In this document: positions 16,248 through 24,785 of the stretch, one piece after another
Numbering within the stretch: the first letter of the stretch is position 1
How the letters are laid out: every line of letters begins with the position of its first letter
Assembly: GCF_031157315.1 (NCBI RefSeq)
Contig: NZ_JAVIFU010000011.1
Span: 124,001-188,000, forward strand
Length of the DNA stretch: 64,000 nucleotides
Reading direction: 5' to 3'
DNA from: Paenibacillus sp. LHD-38
GTDB lineage: Bacteria; Bacillota; Bacilli; Paenibacillales; Paenibacillaceae
The notes under the pieces: model-generated
Told to the model about the DNA's origin: nothing
The model's database searches: none
What the model saw: the letters and a program-made list of their open reading frames with translations, nothing else
Position numbers and translations under genes: made by a program

Positions 16248-16820
16248 GTGTTACCTCTGAGACCATCTCAAGGTGTGAATACCGTCCAACCAATCCGTGA
16301 CCTGGAGAAGATCCGTCAGCTAAAAGAACTGCTAATACATCGATCTTATCGGGACTATTTTTTGTTTTTTATGGAGATCAATTCGGGCCTTAGAAGCAGT
16401 GACATTCTGCCTCTGCGAGTTTGTGAGGTGAAGGCGGCCATGCATCTTAAGGTACGAGAAAAGAAGACCGGTAACTCCCGGCGTATTTTAATAACGGATA
16501 CACTTAGAAACGAAATCTAAAAGTATTGCCGGTCATTGGGGGATTCGGATTATTTGTTTCCTTCACGGAACGGTGATAAGCCGATTAGCCGCGTACAAGC
16601 CTGGAATATTATTAATGCTGCTGCGCGGGATGCCGGAATTCAGGACTCGATTGGGACACATAGCATGAGAAAGACATTTGGTTATCACTTTTATCAAAAG
16701 TATAAGGATTTGGCTTTGCTTCAACAGATTTTCGGCCATTCATCCCAATCCGTGACAATACGATATATTGGTATAACAGATGACATGATTGATCAGGCCA
16801 TGCAGAACTTTTCTTTGTAG
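16248..16820 (+). pseudogene. Small tyrosine recombinase, copy 1, inactivated by a stop codon
   Basis: Closely matches the intact recombinase at 24204 over its whole length, about 190 codons. At 16518-16520 the codon CAA of the intact copy is TAA, so the frame stops after about 90 codons; it then continues in the same frame to 16820 with the catalytic HSMRKT, GHSS and RYIG motifs. A single C-to-T change therefore separates it from function, unless stop readthrough occurs. The start is unclear: GTG at 16248 has GGGAGG touching it. The preceding 200 bp (16045-16247) contains only a core-like site and a TATAAT-type box. Confidence 0.88.
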
Positions 16821-16903
16821 GGATAATACAAGCGAAGCTGTCATAACCCGCAAAGTAGATGTTAATAAATGGTGTTAACTTGACTACTAATTGCTTATTG
16901 TTC

Positions 16904-16930
16904 CGTTTTTCGATTTGTAATCGAAAAACG
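16904..16930 (+). other. Strong intergenic hairpin
   Basis: CGTTTTTCGATT and AATCGAAAAACG form a 12-bp perfect stem with a 3-nt loop, in the 350-bp gap between the recombinase pseudogene and the toxin-antitoxin pair. No T-run; not clearly a terminator. Nothing else was recognised in this gap except the direct repeat at 17063. Confidence 0.6.
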
Positions 16931-17062
16931 ACGAATATACAGTGGTAACATGCCGCAATCATCTGAGCTTTATGAGACTCGTTAAAAGTGGAACTTTCCA
17001 ATTCCAAATACTAACATTTATTTACAGACGTTTGCCCCTGGTGTCAGCTATGCTGGTACTGG

Positions 17063-17077
17063 GCCATTAAGCTAAAC
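17063..17077 (+). repeat. 15-bp direct repeat, left copy (partner at 18282-18296)
   Basis: GCCATTAAGCTAAAC occurs here and again at 18282-18296. The two copies bracket the MNT/HEPN pair and the intron reverse-transcriptase remnant, a 1.2-kb unit. Confidence 0.65.
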
Positions 17078-17176
17078 GGGTAGTATAGCGTAATCCTAAA
17101 TCCTTCAATAGTGCTTTTACTCAAGATCATTTAAGGCTAAAATAGAATAATAACGAGATAACAAAGGAGAATGTCC

Positions 17177-17536
17177 ATGAGAAGTTTAAAGGTTGCGGAC
17201 ATTAATACATTGACTAACAATGAAAAACAAGCAATCATACTCTTAAAAGAACGGCTCGAACAGAACTTTAAACTTGTAAAACTGATCATGTTTGGCTCTA
17301 AAGCTCGAGGCGATCACAATGAACATTCCGATGTAGATTTAATGGTGTTAGTTGAAGATCCAAAGACAACAGAGATGCGAGAAAAATTGTCGGCGTTACA
17401 ATTTGATGTAATTATGGAACAAGACGCTCCATTAATGAGCACAATAGAGAATTATAAAAATTGGCTTGAAGAAAAAGATATTTCCTTACCTTTCAAGGAT
17501 AATATCGAAAGCGAAGGTGTTGAAATTGAGATATAG
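17177..17536 (+). CDS. MNT-type nucleotidyltransferase (MntA-like antitoxin)
   Basis: 119 residues from the ATG 6 nt after AAAGGAGA (a start two codons earlier abuts the ribosome site). Carries the minimal nucleotidyltransferase signature GSKARGDHNEHSDVDLMVLV with the two catalytic Asp residues. In characterised MNT/HEPN pairs this enzyme AMPylates and silences the HEPN RNase encoded next door. The stop lies inside the HEPN gene. Located in the accessory region, as expected for such modules. Confidence 0.88.
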   Translation: MRSLKVADINTLTNNEKQAIILLKERLEQNFKLVKLIMFGSKARGDHNEHSDVDLMVLVEDPKTTEMREKLSALQFDVIMEQDAPLMSTIENYKNWLEEKDISLPFKDNIESEGVEIEI

Positions 17537-17903
17537 TGAAGCGACCAAGCTAATGTTGAAGAAATCTGAAGGATCATTTCAATCAGCCAAGACCGATATA
17601 GAAAATCAAATATACGATAGAGCCGTGAGTTCACTCTATTACTCTGCTTTTCAGGCAGTGACAGCTTACATGTTGCATAAGGAAATCAGAAGCAAAAGCC
17701 ATACACAAGTTCGATCATTTGTGAATAATGAGTTGATCCGCCCTGGACTTATATCCATTGAACTCGGAAAAATGTACAACAAACTAATGGATATGAGAAG
17801 TGATGCTGATTATAGTGATACGGTTACATTTTCCAAAGATCAGGTAGAGGGATTGTTTGAAAAAGTTAGAGAATTTAATCAATCAATTCGTAATATAACT
17901 TAG
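17520..17903 (+). CDS. HEPN-domain protein (HepT-like toxin)
   Basis: About 127 residues if read from TTG 17520; a GTG at 17517 and an ATG at 17553 are alternatives, and the frame is open further upstream inside the antitoxin gene. Helical protein with the HEPN pattern: a first helix pair (KKSEGSFQSAKTDIENQIYDRAVSSLYYSAFQAVTAYML) and the basic/His motif RSKSHTQVRSF. Belongs to the UPF0332-like HEPN group. Overlap of about 17 bp with the nucleotidyltransferase gene means tight coupling. Confidence 0.8.
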   Translation: MKLRYSEATKLMLKKSEGSFQSAKTDIENQIYDRAVSSLYYSAFQAVTAYMLHKEIRSKSHTQVRSFVNNELIRPGLISIELGKMYNKLMDMRSDADYSDTVTFSKDQVEGLFEKVREFNQSIRNIT

Positions 17904-17924
17904 TCACAGCCTCAAAATCAGTAC

Positions 17925-18257
17925 TAGACGGTCAGCCCAACAGGATTGAGCGGGCCGCTTTGCTGCGCTCCTTCCTCGGTCACTACCACCACGTCCCCCA
18001 GCATAATGCCAGATTGCAGTTAGCGCCGAATGTGCTTCAGCATGTGTTTGTCTTTCTCTTTCCGTGCAATCCGGCATATCAGGATGTCATGATTGATGCG
18101 GTCGAAGAATTGCGAGGTCGAGATCGACACAAATCGGTATCCCTCTTGGATGTATCGTTTGGCTTGTCTTACCACATCGTTTCCCTTCTGCTTTCTGGAG
18201 TCCCATACTCACGTACTACGGGGTCTGCTGCACTCTGCCGTTCACCGGTAGCCTTCT
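17925..18257 (-). pseudogene. Group II intron reverse transcriptase (LtrA-type) remnant
   Basis: Reading the minus strand gives VRQAKRYIQEGYRF, then SQFFDRINHDILICRIARKEKDKHMLKHIRR, a stop, LQSGIMLGDVVVVTEEG and QQSGPLNP. This aligns with the central reverse-transcriptase domain of intron-encoded proteins (usual text: DLEKFFDRVNHDILM and TPQGGPLSPLL). The catalytic DLDLEKFF Asp is replaced and the YADD part is missing. Internal stops and truncation at both ends make it a dead fragment. Confidence 0.75.
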
Positions 18258-18335
18258 CCGAAAGTCTTAGACTGACGATGCGCCATTAAGCTAAACATTC
18301 CTGTAAGGCCTAAGATTTGGCCTTTGTCAAAAAAG

Positions 18336-18398
18336 GAGCGCCTCGGTATGATGGGTTTGTCGACGGGTTTATAACCCAACACCATCAAGGAGGCGCTC
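18336..18398 (+). other. Structured 5' region of the IS110-type element
   Basis: Three nested perfect stems: GAGCGCCTC (18336-18344) with GAGGCGCTC (18390-18398), TGATGG with CCATCA, and GGGTT with AACCC. The outer 3' arm contains the transposase ribosome site (GGAGG), so folding would hide it. In IS110-family elements this non-coding end is also where bridge RNAs are encoded. Confidence 0.65.
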
Positions 18399-18403
18399 TT
18401 ATT

Positions 18404-19175
18404 ATGAAGTTTAAGCAATCAGACGGACAAAATCAACGCATCGAACGAATTTCCACATCTCACCTTGTTGTGGGTATAGATATCGCGAAGGAAACTCATG
18501 TCGCACAAGCAACTAATTTTCGCGGCATCGTACTTAGTAAGCGGCATCTTACATTCTCAAATACAATTGAAGGATTCGAAAAATTAGAACGATGGATCGA
18601 GGGAATTGGGCAGAAACACCGCTTAAAGGGTCTCATAATCGGCTTGGAGCCGACCGGACACTACGGGTATAACCTGGCCAATTGGCTTGCCGACAAGGGC
18701 AAGAGCGTTGTCATGGTGAATCCGGCCACCACCAAACGAAACAAGGAGAACCGCGATAATTCTCCCTCCAAAAGTGATCCGAAGGATGCGCTTGTCATTG
18801 CTGACGTGAACAGCCGAGGCTACTAATATGAATACTCGCGACAGGCAATCGTCTTTCAGAAGTTGCGAACGATTATGAGTGACGAATAGTGTACGGCTGC
18901 AGAACCGGATCATTCGCTGGTTAGACATTCGGTTCCCCGAGTATATCTCGGTGTTTAAAGACTGGGCCTGCAAACGTTCCTTAGCTACGTTTAAAGAATT
19001 CCCTTCTCCGCAGGATCTTGCGTCTCTGTCCGTATCAGAGGTGATCACGGGATGGAGAGAGCATATGAAGCGAGCCGGCGGCTCCACTGGCATGCAGAAG
19101 GCTGCGCAGCTCATCGCTCACGCTAAGAGCAGCATAGGCGAAACGACTGCCCTGTGCATTAACAAAATCACTTGA
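18404..19175 (+). pseudogene. IS110-family transposase, broken
   Basis: The first 141 codons from ATG 18404 hold the DEDD RuvC-like nuclease signature: GIDIAKETH, LEPTGHY, and SDPKDALVIAD. A stop at 18824 replaces the Tyr codon expected in NSRGYYYEYSRQ, and further lesions lie near 18887. A second frame (from about 18879) continues with RLQNRIIRWLDIRFPEYISVFK and REHMKRAGGSTGMQKAAQLIAHAKSSIGETTAL, the family's central region. The C-terminal Tnp20 part with the catalytic Ser is absent, so the element is dead. Confidence 0.85.
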
Positions 19176-19458
19176 AGTGATGCAATCCGTTCTTCAAGAT
19201 ATTCCTTTGCGGATAAGCTGACGGCAAGTTTTGTGGTGTTAGGATCGATGCCATTACAATCGGCTTTCGGTACAAGGTACTCTTCGAAATTCTTATGCTG
19301 TCGGCTTCCGACAAGGATACGTCCCCGGAACGAACATAATTTCTCAGTTCTGTTAGTACGCCATGCTGCTAGGCAAGATGATTCTGACGAAGGAACAATT
19401 GGAGGAGCGCTTTTAGACTTACCGGTTTGGCAGATGAAGCGATCGGAAGCATACAATT
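19176..19458. other. Unassigned stretch between the IS110 remnant and the ger operon
   Basis: About 280 bp. The first 40 bp may still be decayed IS110 coding (a PLADK-like trace out of frame). The rest has only chance open frames on both strands and no recognised domain, promoter or terminator. Confidence 0.5.
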
Positions 19459-20562
19459 CTATTTATCGGCTTGGCGTTTCTTGCGAACGACTGCTGCGAC
19501 CAACAACAGAAGAGGCAATACTAGGCCATAAGTTGTCGCATACACCCCCCATACGGGAATGAAGTTCATTAAGTAGGTCGAATTGGGAATCGCCAAGATA
19601 GAGAGAACGATCAATATCATGGCGAGCGGAAGCGTTATGACTTTATAGTCTCTTAAGTTTAAGCATTGGGTCAGACCTAGTGCGGTTATGTAGAACATGA
19701 GGACAAGCCTGAAATAACTTGTAATAAACCAGATGATCGCCATAATGGCTTCAATTCTTTCCAAAAAATCGCCGATGCTAATATTTTTGGTGATGACATA
19801 GCTTGGAAACGTATTTCTGGCCGTTTGATCCGCTCCGAGAACCAGTATCGATAAAGCCGTTATAACACACAATATGATTCCGCTGAGCAACACACCGACA
19901 ACCATCGCTTTTCCCGCTTTCTCTGTTCTGTTTACATACGGGTAAACCATTAACAATATGACAGGCTCCAAAAAGGGAAAGCTGAAAAAGGGAATCGCGG
20001 CCATCACGATCGGCTTAATCCCTCCTTCCATTATGGGCAGCATGTTCTCAACCTTTATTTGCGGGGATATGAACATAACCAGAAGAACAAACAGCAGCAT
20101 GATCCATGGGAAAAAGATCTCCGCCGCGCGGGATAAAGGCTCCAGACCAAGTCGGGCGCCCATTACAACAACCGCCATGAATAAGATGTGAACGGCATGA
20201 ATCGGGGTCTCCGGAATGACCTGCGTTGTCAAAAAATCGCCGATATTCCGAAGCGTCAGCGCCGCGATCAGAAAGGGAAAGCCGATGAAAAACAATAAAG
20301 AGACGGCTTTCCCTATGCATCTTCCAAGTATCTCCTCGGTATATTCGGCAAAGGTCATATCGGGAAAGCGCCTGCCCAGCGCATTATACAAAGGGATGAT
20401 CGTAAGCGCTGCTCCTACGGTCAGTAGCGCGGCGATCCAGGCGTCTTGCTTGGCCGCGACGGCAAGAAAGGACGGAATAATCAGGATGGCGACACCGACG
20501 ATGTAAAAAGTGACCAATATAGTCAATTGACGAGCCGATATTTTTTGGTGTTTTTGAGCCAT
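19459..20562 (-). CDS. GerAB-type spore germination permease
   Basis: 367 residues with ten hydrophobic segments; belongs to the GerAB/GerKB/GerBB family of APC-fold B-subunits that bind the nutrient germinant in the inner spore membrane. Start MAQKHQKISARQLTILVTFYIVGVAIL is typical. Last gene of a minus-strand operon after gerAA-, gerAC- and D-type genes. Which germinant it recognises cannot be read from the sequence. Confidence 0.93.
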   Translation of the reverse strand: MAQKHQKISARQLTILVTFYIVGVAILIIPSFLAVAAKQDAWIAALLTVGAALTIIPLYNALGRRFPDMTFAEYTEEILGRCIGKAVSLLFFIGFPFLIAALTLRNIGDFLTTQVIPETPIHAVHILFMAVVVMGARLGLEPLSRAAEIFFPWIMLLFVLLVMFISPQIKVENMLPIMEGGIKPIVMAAIPFFSFPFLEPVILLMVYPYVNRTEKAGKAMVVGVLLSGIILCVITALSILVLGADQTARNTFPSYVITKNISIGDFLERIEAIMAIIWFITSYFRLVLMFYITALGLTQCLNLRDYKVITLPLAMILIVLSILAIPNSTYLMNFIPVWGVYATTYGLVLPLLLLVAAVVRKKRQADK

Positions 20563-20577
20563 TTTCGGCCCCCCTCC

Positions 20578-20811
20578 TTATTTCAACAGGCGTGTTAAGC
20601 TATCGCTGAGCGGCTTATATATAAAGGAGATCCAGTCCAGCGGGTTTGGAATTTTGACATGCAAGCTTTGTGCGATGCTAAGTCCGGCTCCAATAAGGAG
20701 TAAAACGGAAAACACCCACAGCTCCTTTTTCCATTTTTTCTTCCTTAGGGCAGGAACCTCGAGTATCGCAATCGCAATCGAAACGGTTAGAATTCCGGCA
20801 ATCGCCAACAT
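20578..20811 (-). CDS. Small membrane protein of the ger operon (D-subunit-like)
   Basis: 77 residues with two membrane segments (about 2-18 and 29-48) separated by a KKKWKKE turn. Size, topology and position between the C and B genes fit the small D-subunits encoded with some Bacillus germinant receptors, which modulate germination. Sequence similarity at this size is weak, so the call depends on context. Confidence 0.65.
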   Translation of the reverse strand: MLAIAGILTVSIAIAILEVPALRKKKWKKELWVFSVLLLIGAGLSIAQSLHVKIPNPLDWISFIYKPLSDSLTRLLK

Positions 20812-20824
20812 CGTATTCGCTCCT

Positions 20825-22024
20825 TTACTCTTTCATTTCTTGTATAAATGAATTGTTTACGGTACCGAGACGGCGAATGTTGACGTCCACCTTGACGTTA
20901 ACGGGCAGTTTGACAAAATAGGCGTCCCATTCCTTTCCAATTTTTTTCCACAGCTTTGGCTCCGAGCGGTGAATGGCTTGGCCGAATCCGAATATATCCG
21001 CTTTGTACTTCTTCTGTATTTTTTTGATCGACGCTTCGATGAAGTTCTGCAGCCTTTGATTCGCCAACTGTTCGATCTCCTCAATCGTCGGCGTTTTGGT
21101 CAGATCGATACGGCAAGCGACTTCGCCCACGTTCGCTTCTATCCGAAGGTTCGCTTCGATGGAGGGTTTGCCGTTTTCGAGCTTGCCTTTGATCGTTCGT
21201 TTCGACCGGATGACCTCGAGTGTTATGGAGCCTCCGTTCGGACAATTCACGACGCCGACCGTACTTTTTACGTGACCGGTCAAGTAGTTATACGTTTTGC
21301 TTTCCAGCTCTGTCAACCAGCCGATCAATTTATCGCCGCTAAACGCCGCCAGGCCCGTATATTGCAATCGGCCGGACGAATCGATTTCTTCTACGTTTTT
21401 TTTGGTTCCCGCCGCCTCTTCGTCCCCCTTTAGTTCGATGCCGGTCAGGATTGCTTGCTTGCCTTCGCTGGTCAGGTCGGACAAAAGCTCGTTTAAGGTA
21501 ATTTTGCGCGTAGGCGCCCATGCATTCTCCGAGGATTCCAGGGCATTAAACAGATTGACGGCCGGTAATTTTTCCATCGGCGTCATGACGTTCAGAATAT
21601 TTTTCGCTTTTGTATGTTTGGCCACGATGATGTAGAAATCGGTTCGCATCTCTTGGTCTCTGGACAATAAGTCGAGCACATCCGCGATACCTTCTCTGGC
21701 GAGCGGCTCGCCGATAACAAGGATACGAACATGAGCCCCGTATATTTTTCGCGGGCTTTGCTTCGTCATCTTACGCAGCGCCTCGAGTACGGAAGCGCCG
21801 GTCGCATGATATAAGACAACCGGAGGACGCCCGCTGGCTCCTTTCATGCCCGCTGCTTCTCCCGGAGCGACGACTTGAGCGGACACCTCGTATTGATCGT
21901 CCGCTTTATCGATTCCTATGCCGATAGCGATCCCGAGCGTATTCAATTCCCGGCGGTTCCAGCAGCCGGTGACGAGCGCGAGCATAACGACGAGTAGAAG
22001 CGGTATTAACCATTTTCGGGGCAT
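20825..22024 (-). CDS. GerAC-type germination lipoprotein
   Basis: 399 residues; lipoprotein signal with lipobox LVTGC (Cys21) followed by WNRRELNTLGIAIGIGID, the classical Ger(x)C N-terminus. Forms the outer-face C subunit of the germinant receptor. Starts 14 bp after the A-subunit gene and is followed 13 bp later by the small D-type gene. Confidence 0.94.
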   Translation of the reverse strand: MPRKWLIPLLLVVMLALVTGCWNRRELNTLGIAIGIGIDKADDQYEVSAQVVAPGEAAGMKGASGRPPVVLYHATGASVLEALRKMTKQSPRKIYGAHVRILVIGEPLAREGIADVLDLLSRDQEMRTDFYIIVAKHTKAKNILNVMTPMEKLPAVNLFNALESSENAWAPTRKITLNELLSDLTSEGKQAILTGIELKGDEEAAGTKKNVEEIDSSGRLQYTGLAAFSGDKLIGWLTELESKTYNYLTGHVKSTVGVVNCPNGGSITLEVIRSKRTIKGKLENGKPSIEANLRIEANVGEVACRIDLTKTPTIEEIEQLANQRLQNFIEASIKKIQKKYKADIFGFGQAIHRSEPKLWKKIGKEWDAYFVKLPVNVKVDVNIRRLGTVNNSFIQEMKE

Positions 22025-22038
22025 GACATGGACCTCTC

Positions 22039-23556
22039 TTATTCTCTAGGCTGCGGTTTCGAGGGCTGCGCGGTTTGCTCGCGAATGACATTTTTTTGAT
22101 TGATCAGCCGCGGGCGGGAAAATAGAGCCCAATGAGGCATTCGAATCAGCGTATCCTTGAGATCGGGAATAGTCATAGGCGCGAACGGGCTCATATATGG
22201 CACTCCGAAGGAACGCAAGCTGCACAAATGAAGGACAAGCGCGATGATTCCGACAATAATGCCGAAAATACCGAACGAAGCGGCGAGTCCCATCAAAGGA
22301 AAACGGAGCATGCGAATCGATATGGACATGTTGATGGATGGAAATACAAAGCTGGATATCGCCGTAATCGACACGACGATAACCATGGCGGCCGATACGA
22401 TGCCGGCATCAACCGCCGCTTGTCCGATAACGAGCGTTCCCACGATCGAAACCGCTTGTCCGATCGTCCGGGGCATTCGGATGCCGGCTTCCCGCAATAT
22501 TTCAAACGTAATCTCCATCATGAGCGCCTCGATGAACGCGGGGAAAGGGACGCCTTCGCGTTGAGAGGCCAAGCTGATCAAGAGCTGGGTAGGCAGCATT
22601 TCCTGATGAAAGGTGGTGATCGCGATATAGAGCGATGGACCGAGCAGCGCGATCATAATACCGATAAAACGAAGAAGGCGAATAAGGCTGCTAATATCCG
22701 CGCGCTGATAATAATCTTCAGCCGAGTGAAAGAAGGAAATGAACAGCGCTGGAACGACCAGCACGAACGGCGTTCCATTTACGAGAATGGCGATTTTCCC
22801 TTCCAGCAGCTGGGCTGCTATCACATCCGGGCGCTCCGAATTGTAGATCGTCGGGAAAGGCGAATACGCTTCATCCTGAATCAATTCCTCGATATAGCCG
22901 CTTTCCAGAATGGCGTCGATATCGATCCGATCCAGACGCGCGCGCACTTCTTCGACGATTTTGTCGTTCGCAATTCCGTTGATGTACATGATGACAATGT
23001 TCGTTTTAGTTACCCTGCCGATTCGTTTGCTCTCAAGCCAAAGATTCGGATCGTTAATTTTTCTGCGGATCAAGGCCACATTGGTGTGCAAGCTTTCCGT
23101 AAAGCTTTCCCTTGGACCCCGGACGACGGCTTCATTGACCGGCTCCGACACGCTGCGTCTTTCCCCGCCGCACATTTCGATACTGAACCCTTGCGGATAC
23201 CCATCCAATAAGAGGATAAGGCTTCCGGATAATAGGGACAGAAGAAGAGGGCCGAAATCCGTCACGGCCTCAATATCGCCTGCCGAATGCAGCGAATCTT
23301 TCAGCAGAGGCAGATCAATTCCTGTAGTCTCCGTATCCGCTTTTTGAAGGTTAAGGTTAAGCGTCTCGTTAATGAAGTCATTGGCGGATTGGATATCCGT
23401 GAGCCCGGTGGTATAGCAGATTCCTGCTCTAAACTGTCCTTCCGAACCGATCCGGATCTCTCTGATGACGATGTCGTCGCTATTTCCTAACGCTGTTTTT
23501 ATATATCCAATATTTTCTTCCAGGCTTGCATAGAGCGGCTGCGGTTTAACACTCAT
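22039..23556 (-). CDS. GerAA-type spore germination protein
   Basis: 505 residues: large soluble N-terminal domain, then a membrane domain of about five segments including REGVPFPAFIEALMMEITFEILREAGIRMPRTIGQAVSIVG, the family hallmark. A subunit of the germinant receptor. Plus-strand open frames of up to 359 codons across this gene are shadows of its GC-rich codon use. Confidence 0.95.
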   Translation of the reverse strand: MSVKPQPLYASLEENIGYIKTALGNSDDIVIREIRIGSEGQFRAGICYTTGLTDIQSANDFINETLNLNLQKADTETTGIDLPLLKDSLHSAGDIEAVTDFGPLLLSLLSGSLILLLDGYPQGFSIEMCGGERRSVSEPVNEAVVRGPRESFTESLHTNVALIRRKINDPNLWLESKRIGRVTKTNIVIMYINGIANDKIVEEVRARLDRIDIDAILESGYIEELIQDEAYSPFPTIYNSERPDVIAAQLLEGKIAILVNGTPFVLVVPALFISFFHSAEDYYQRADISSLIRLLRFIGIMIALLGPSLYIAITTFHQEMLPTQLLISLASQREGVPFPAFIEALMMEITFEILREAGIRMPRTIGQAVSIVGTLVIGQAAVDAGIVSAAMVIVVSITAISSFVFPSINMSISIRMLRFPLMGLAASFGIFGIIVGIIALVLHLCSLRSFGVPYMSPFAPMTIPDLKDTLIRMPHWALFSRPRLINQKNVIREQTAQPSKPQPRE

Positions 23557-23660
23557 CGACTGTCCCTCATCTGTGTTGTAAATTGGCTGTTTGTTCCATT
23601 ATTCCCTGAGCGCAGGTTTATAAACTTCAATGTCGAATTGCATGGTCAGACCTTTTTTCT

Positions 23661-23996
23661 CTATAAATCGATGCCCAGCAATAATAAAGGAAGGAATAGC
23701 CCGTACGTTAATGAATAGGGCGTCCATATTTTGGCGAGAAACGTGTGGAAGTAGGCCGTATTCGGGCTGGCGATCAAAGAGAGCGTAACGGCTATTATTC
23801 CTAGAGGCAGCGTTAAAAAACGGTATGATTTCAGGCGAAACGTCTGCGAGATTCCCAAAGCCGAGGCGTAGAAGCAGATCGTAAGCTTGAAAAAAATCGT
23901 CAAAAACCAAATGATCGCGAGTATCGCTTCGACCCGCTGGAAGAAGCCGGCAATATTGATTTGTTGCGCGAGCATGTAGCTGGGAAACGACTGCGT
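23661..23996 (-). pseudogene. C-terminal fragment of a second GerAB-type permease
   Basis: Encodes FPSYMLAQQINIAGFFQRVEAILAIIW and the last four or five membrane segments, aligning with FPSYVITKNISIGDFLERIEAIMAIIW in the intact B-subunit at 19459. The upstream two-thirds is missing: similarity stops at about 23998, and the next recognisable feature is the recombinase core site at 24048. It lies just before gerAA, so an older B gene may once have led the operon. Confidence 0.85.
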
Positions 23997-24047
23997 TTAA
24001 TTAGTCGCCTTTGATTAGGCGGTTTTTAGTTGGTTGAAACGATAACG

Positions 24048-24077
24048 AAATTAACAAAATGACCAATTTGTTAATTT
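24048..24077. other. Perfect 11-8-11 tyrosine-recombinase core-like site
   Basis: AAATTAACAAA (24048-24058) and its exact complement TTTGTTAATTT (24067-24077) flank an 8-bp spacer ATGACCAA. Arm and spacer lengths match Xer/Cre-type crossover sites. It lies 126 bp before the recombinase frame and about 50 bp from the broken edge of the gerAB fragment. Confidence 0.6.
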
Positions 24078-24203
24078 GGTGAAAACGCATGTGGGTAGCT
24101 GAAAAGCGGCTTCCAGCAATGCGATTTTCGTTTTTTTTCGGTCCCATAAAAAACTTGTACTTAACATTTTGATTCTATTGTATTATTTAGCTAAACATTT
24201 CGG

Positions 24204-24785
24204 GTGAGAGGAGTGTTACCCCTGAGACCATCTCAAGGTGCGAATACCGTTCAGCCAATCCGTGACCTGGAGAAGACCCGTCAGATTAAAGAGCTGCTCT
24301 TACATCGATCTTACCGGGACTATTTTTTGTTTTTTATAGGGATAAATTCGGGCCTTAGGATCAGTGACATTCTACCTCTGCGAGTATGTGAGGTGAAGGC
24401 GGCCACGCATCTTAAGGTACGAGAGAAGAAGACCGGTAACACCCGTCGAATTTTAATAACGGATGCGCTCAAAAACGAAATCCAAAAGTATTGCCGTACA
24501 CTAGGCGATTCGGATTATTTGTTTCCTTCCCGGAATGGGGATAAGCCGCTTAGCCGCGTACAAGCCTGGAATATTATTAATGCTGCTGCGCGGGCTGTCG
24601 GCATTCAGGATTCGATAGGGACACATAGCATGAGAAAGACTTTTGGTTATCACTTTTATCAAAAATATAAGGATCTGGCTCTGCTTCAACAGATTTTCGG
24701 CCATTCGTCCCAATCCGTGACCAAGCGTTACATTGGAATTACAGACGACATGATTGATCAGGCCATGCAGAACTTTTCATTGTAA
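24204..24785 (+). CDS. Small tyrosine recombinase, copy 2 (intact)
   Basis: About 190 residues, catalytic domain only, with no N-terminal core-binding arm. The full set of catalytic residues is visible: Arg in SGLRISD, Lys in EKKTGN, HSMRKT (His-x-x-Arg), GHSS (His), and the nucleophile Tyr in KRYIG. The start is uncertain: GTG 24204 or 24213; GAGGAG is optimally spaced only to a CTG. A near-identical inactivated copy lies at 16248, and the two bracket the accessory region. May act on the 11-8-11 site upstream. Confidence 0.88.
   Translation: MRGVLPLRPSQGANTVQPIRDLEKTRQIKELLLHRSYRDYFLFFIGINSGLRISDILPLRVCEVKAATHLKVREKKTGNTRRILITDALKNEIQKYCRTLGDSDYLFPSRNGDKPLSRVQAWNIINAAARAVGIQDSIGTHSMRKTFGYHFYQKYKDLALLQQIFGHSSQSVTKRYIGITDDMIDQAMQNFSL

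Noticed and set aside
16904..16930. 12-bp hairpin as a terminator
   Set aside because: No T-run on either side and no gene ends immediately before it; kept only as a hairpin.
19233..19562. Open frames on both strands between IS110 and ger
   Set aside because: No domain match and they overlap the end of the gerAB-type gene or the decayed IS; treated as unassigned.
22132..23211. 359-codon plus-strand ORF
   Set aside because: It lies wholly opposite the gerAA-type gene, is extremely rich in Arg/His/Asp, and has no domain or ribosome site; a shadow of GC-rich codons.
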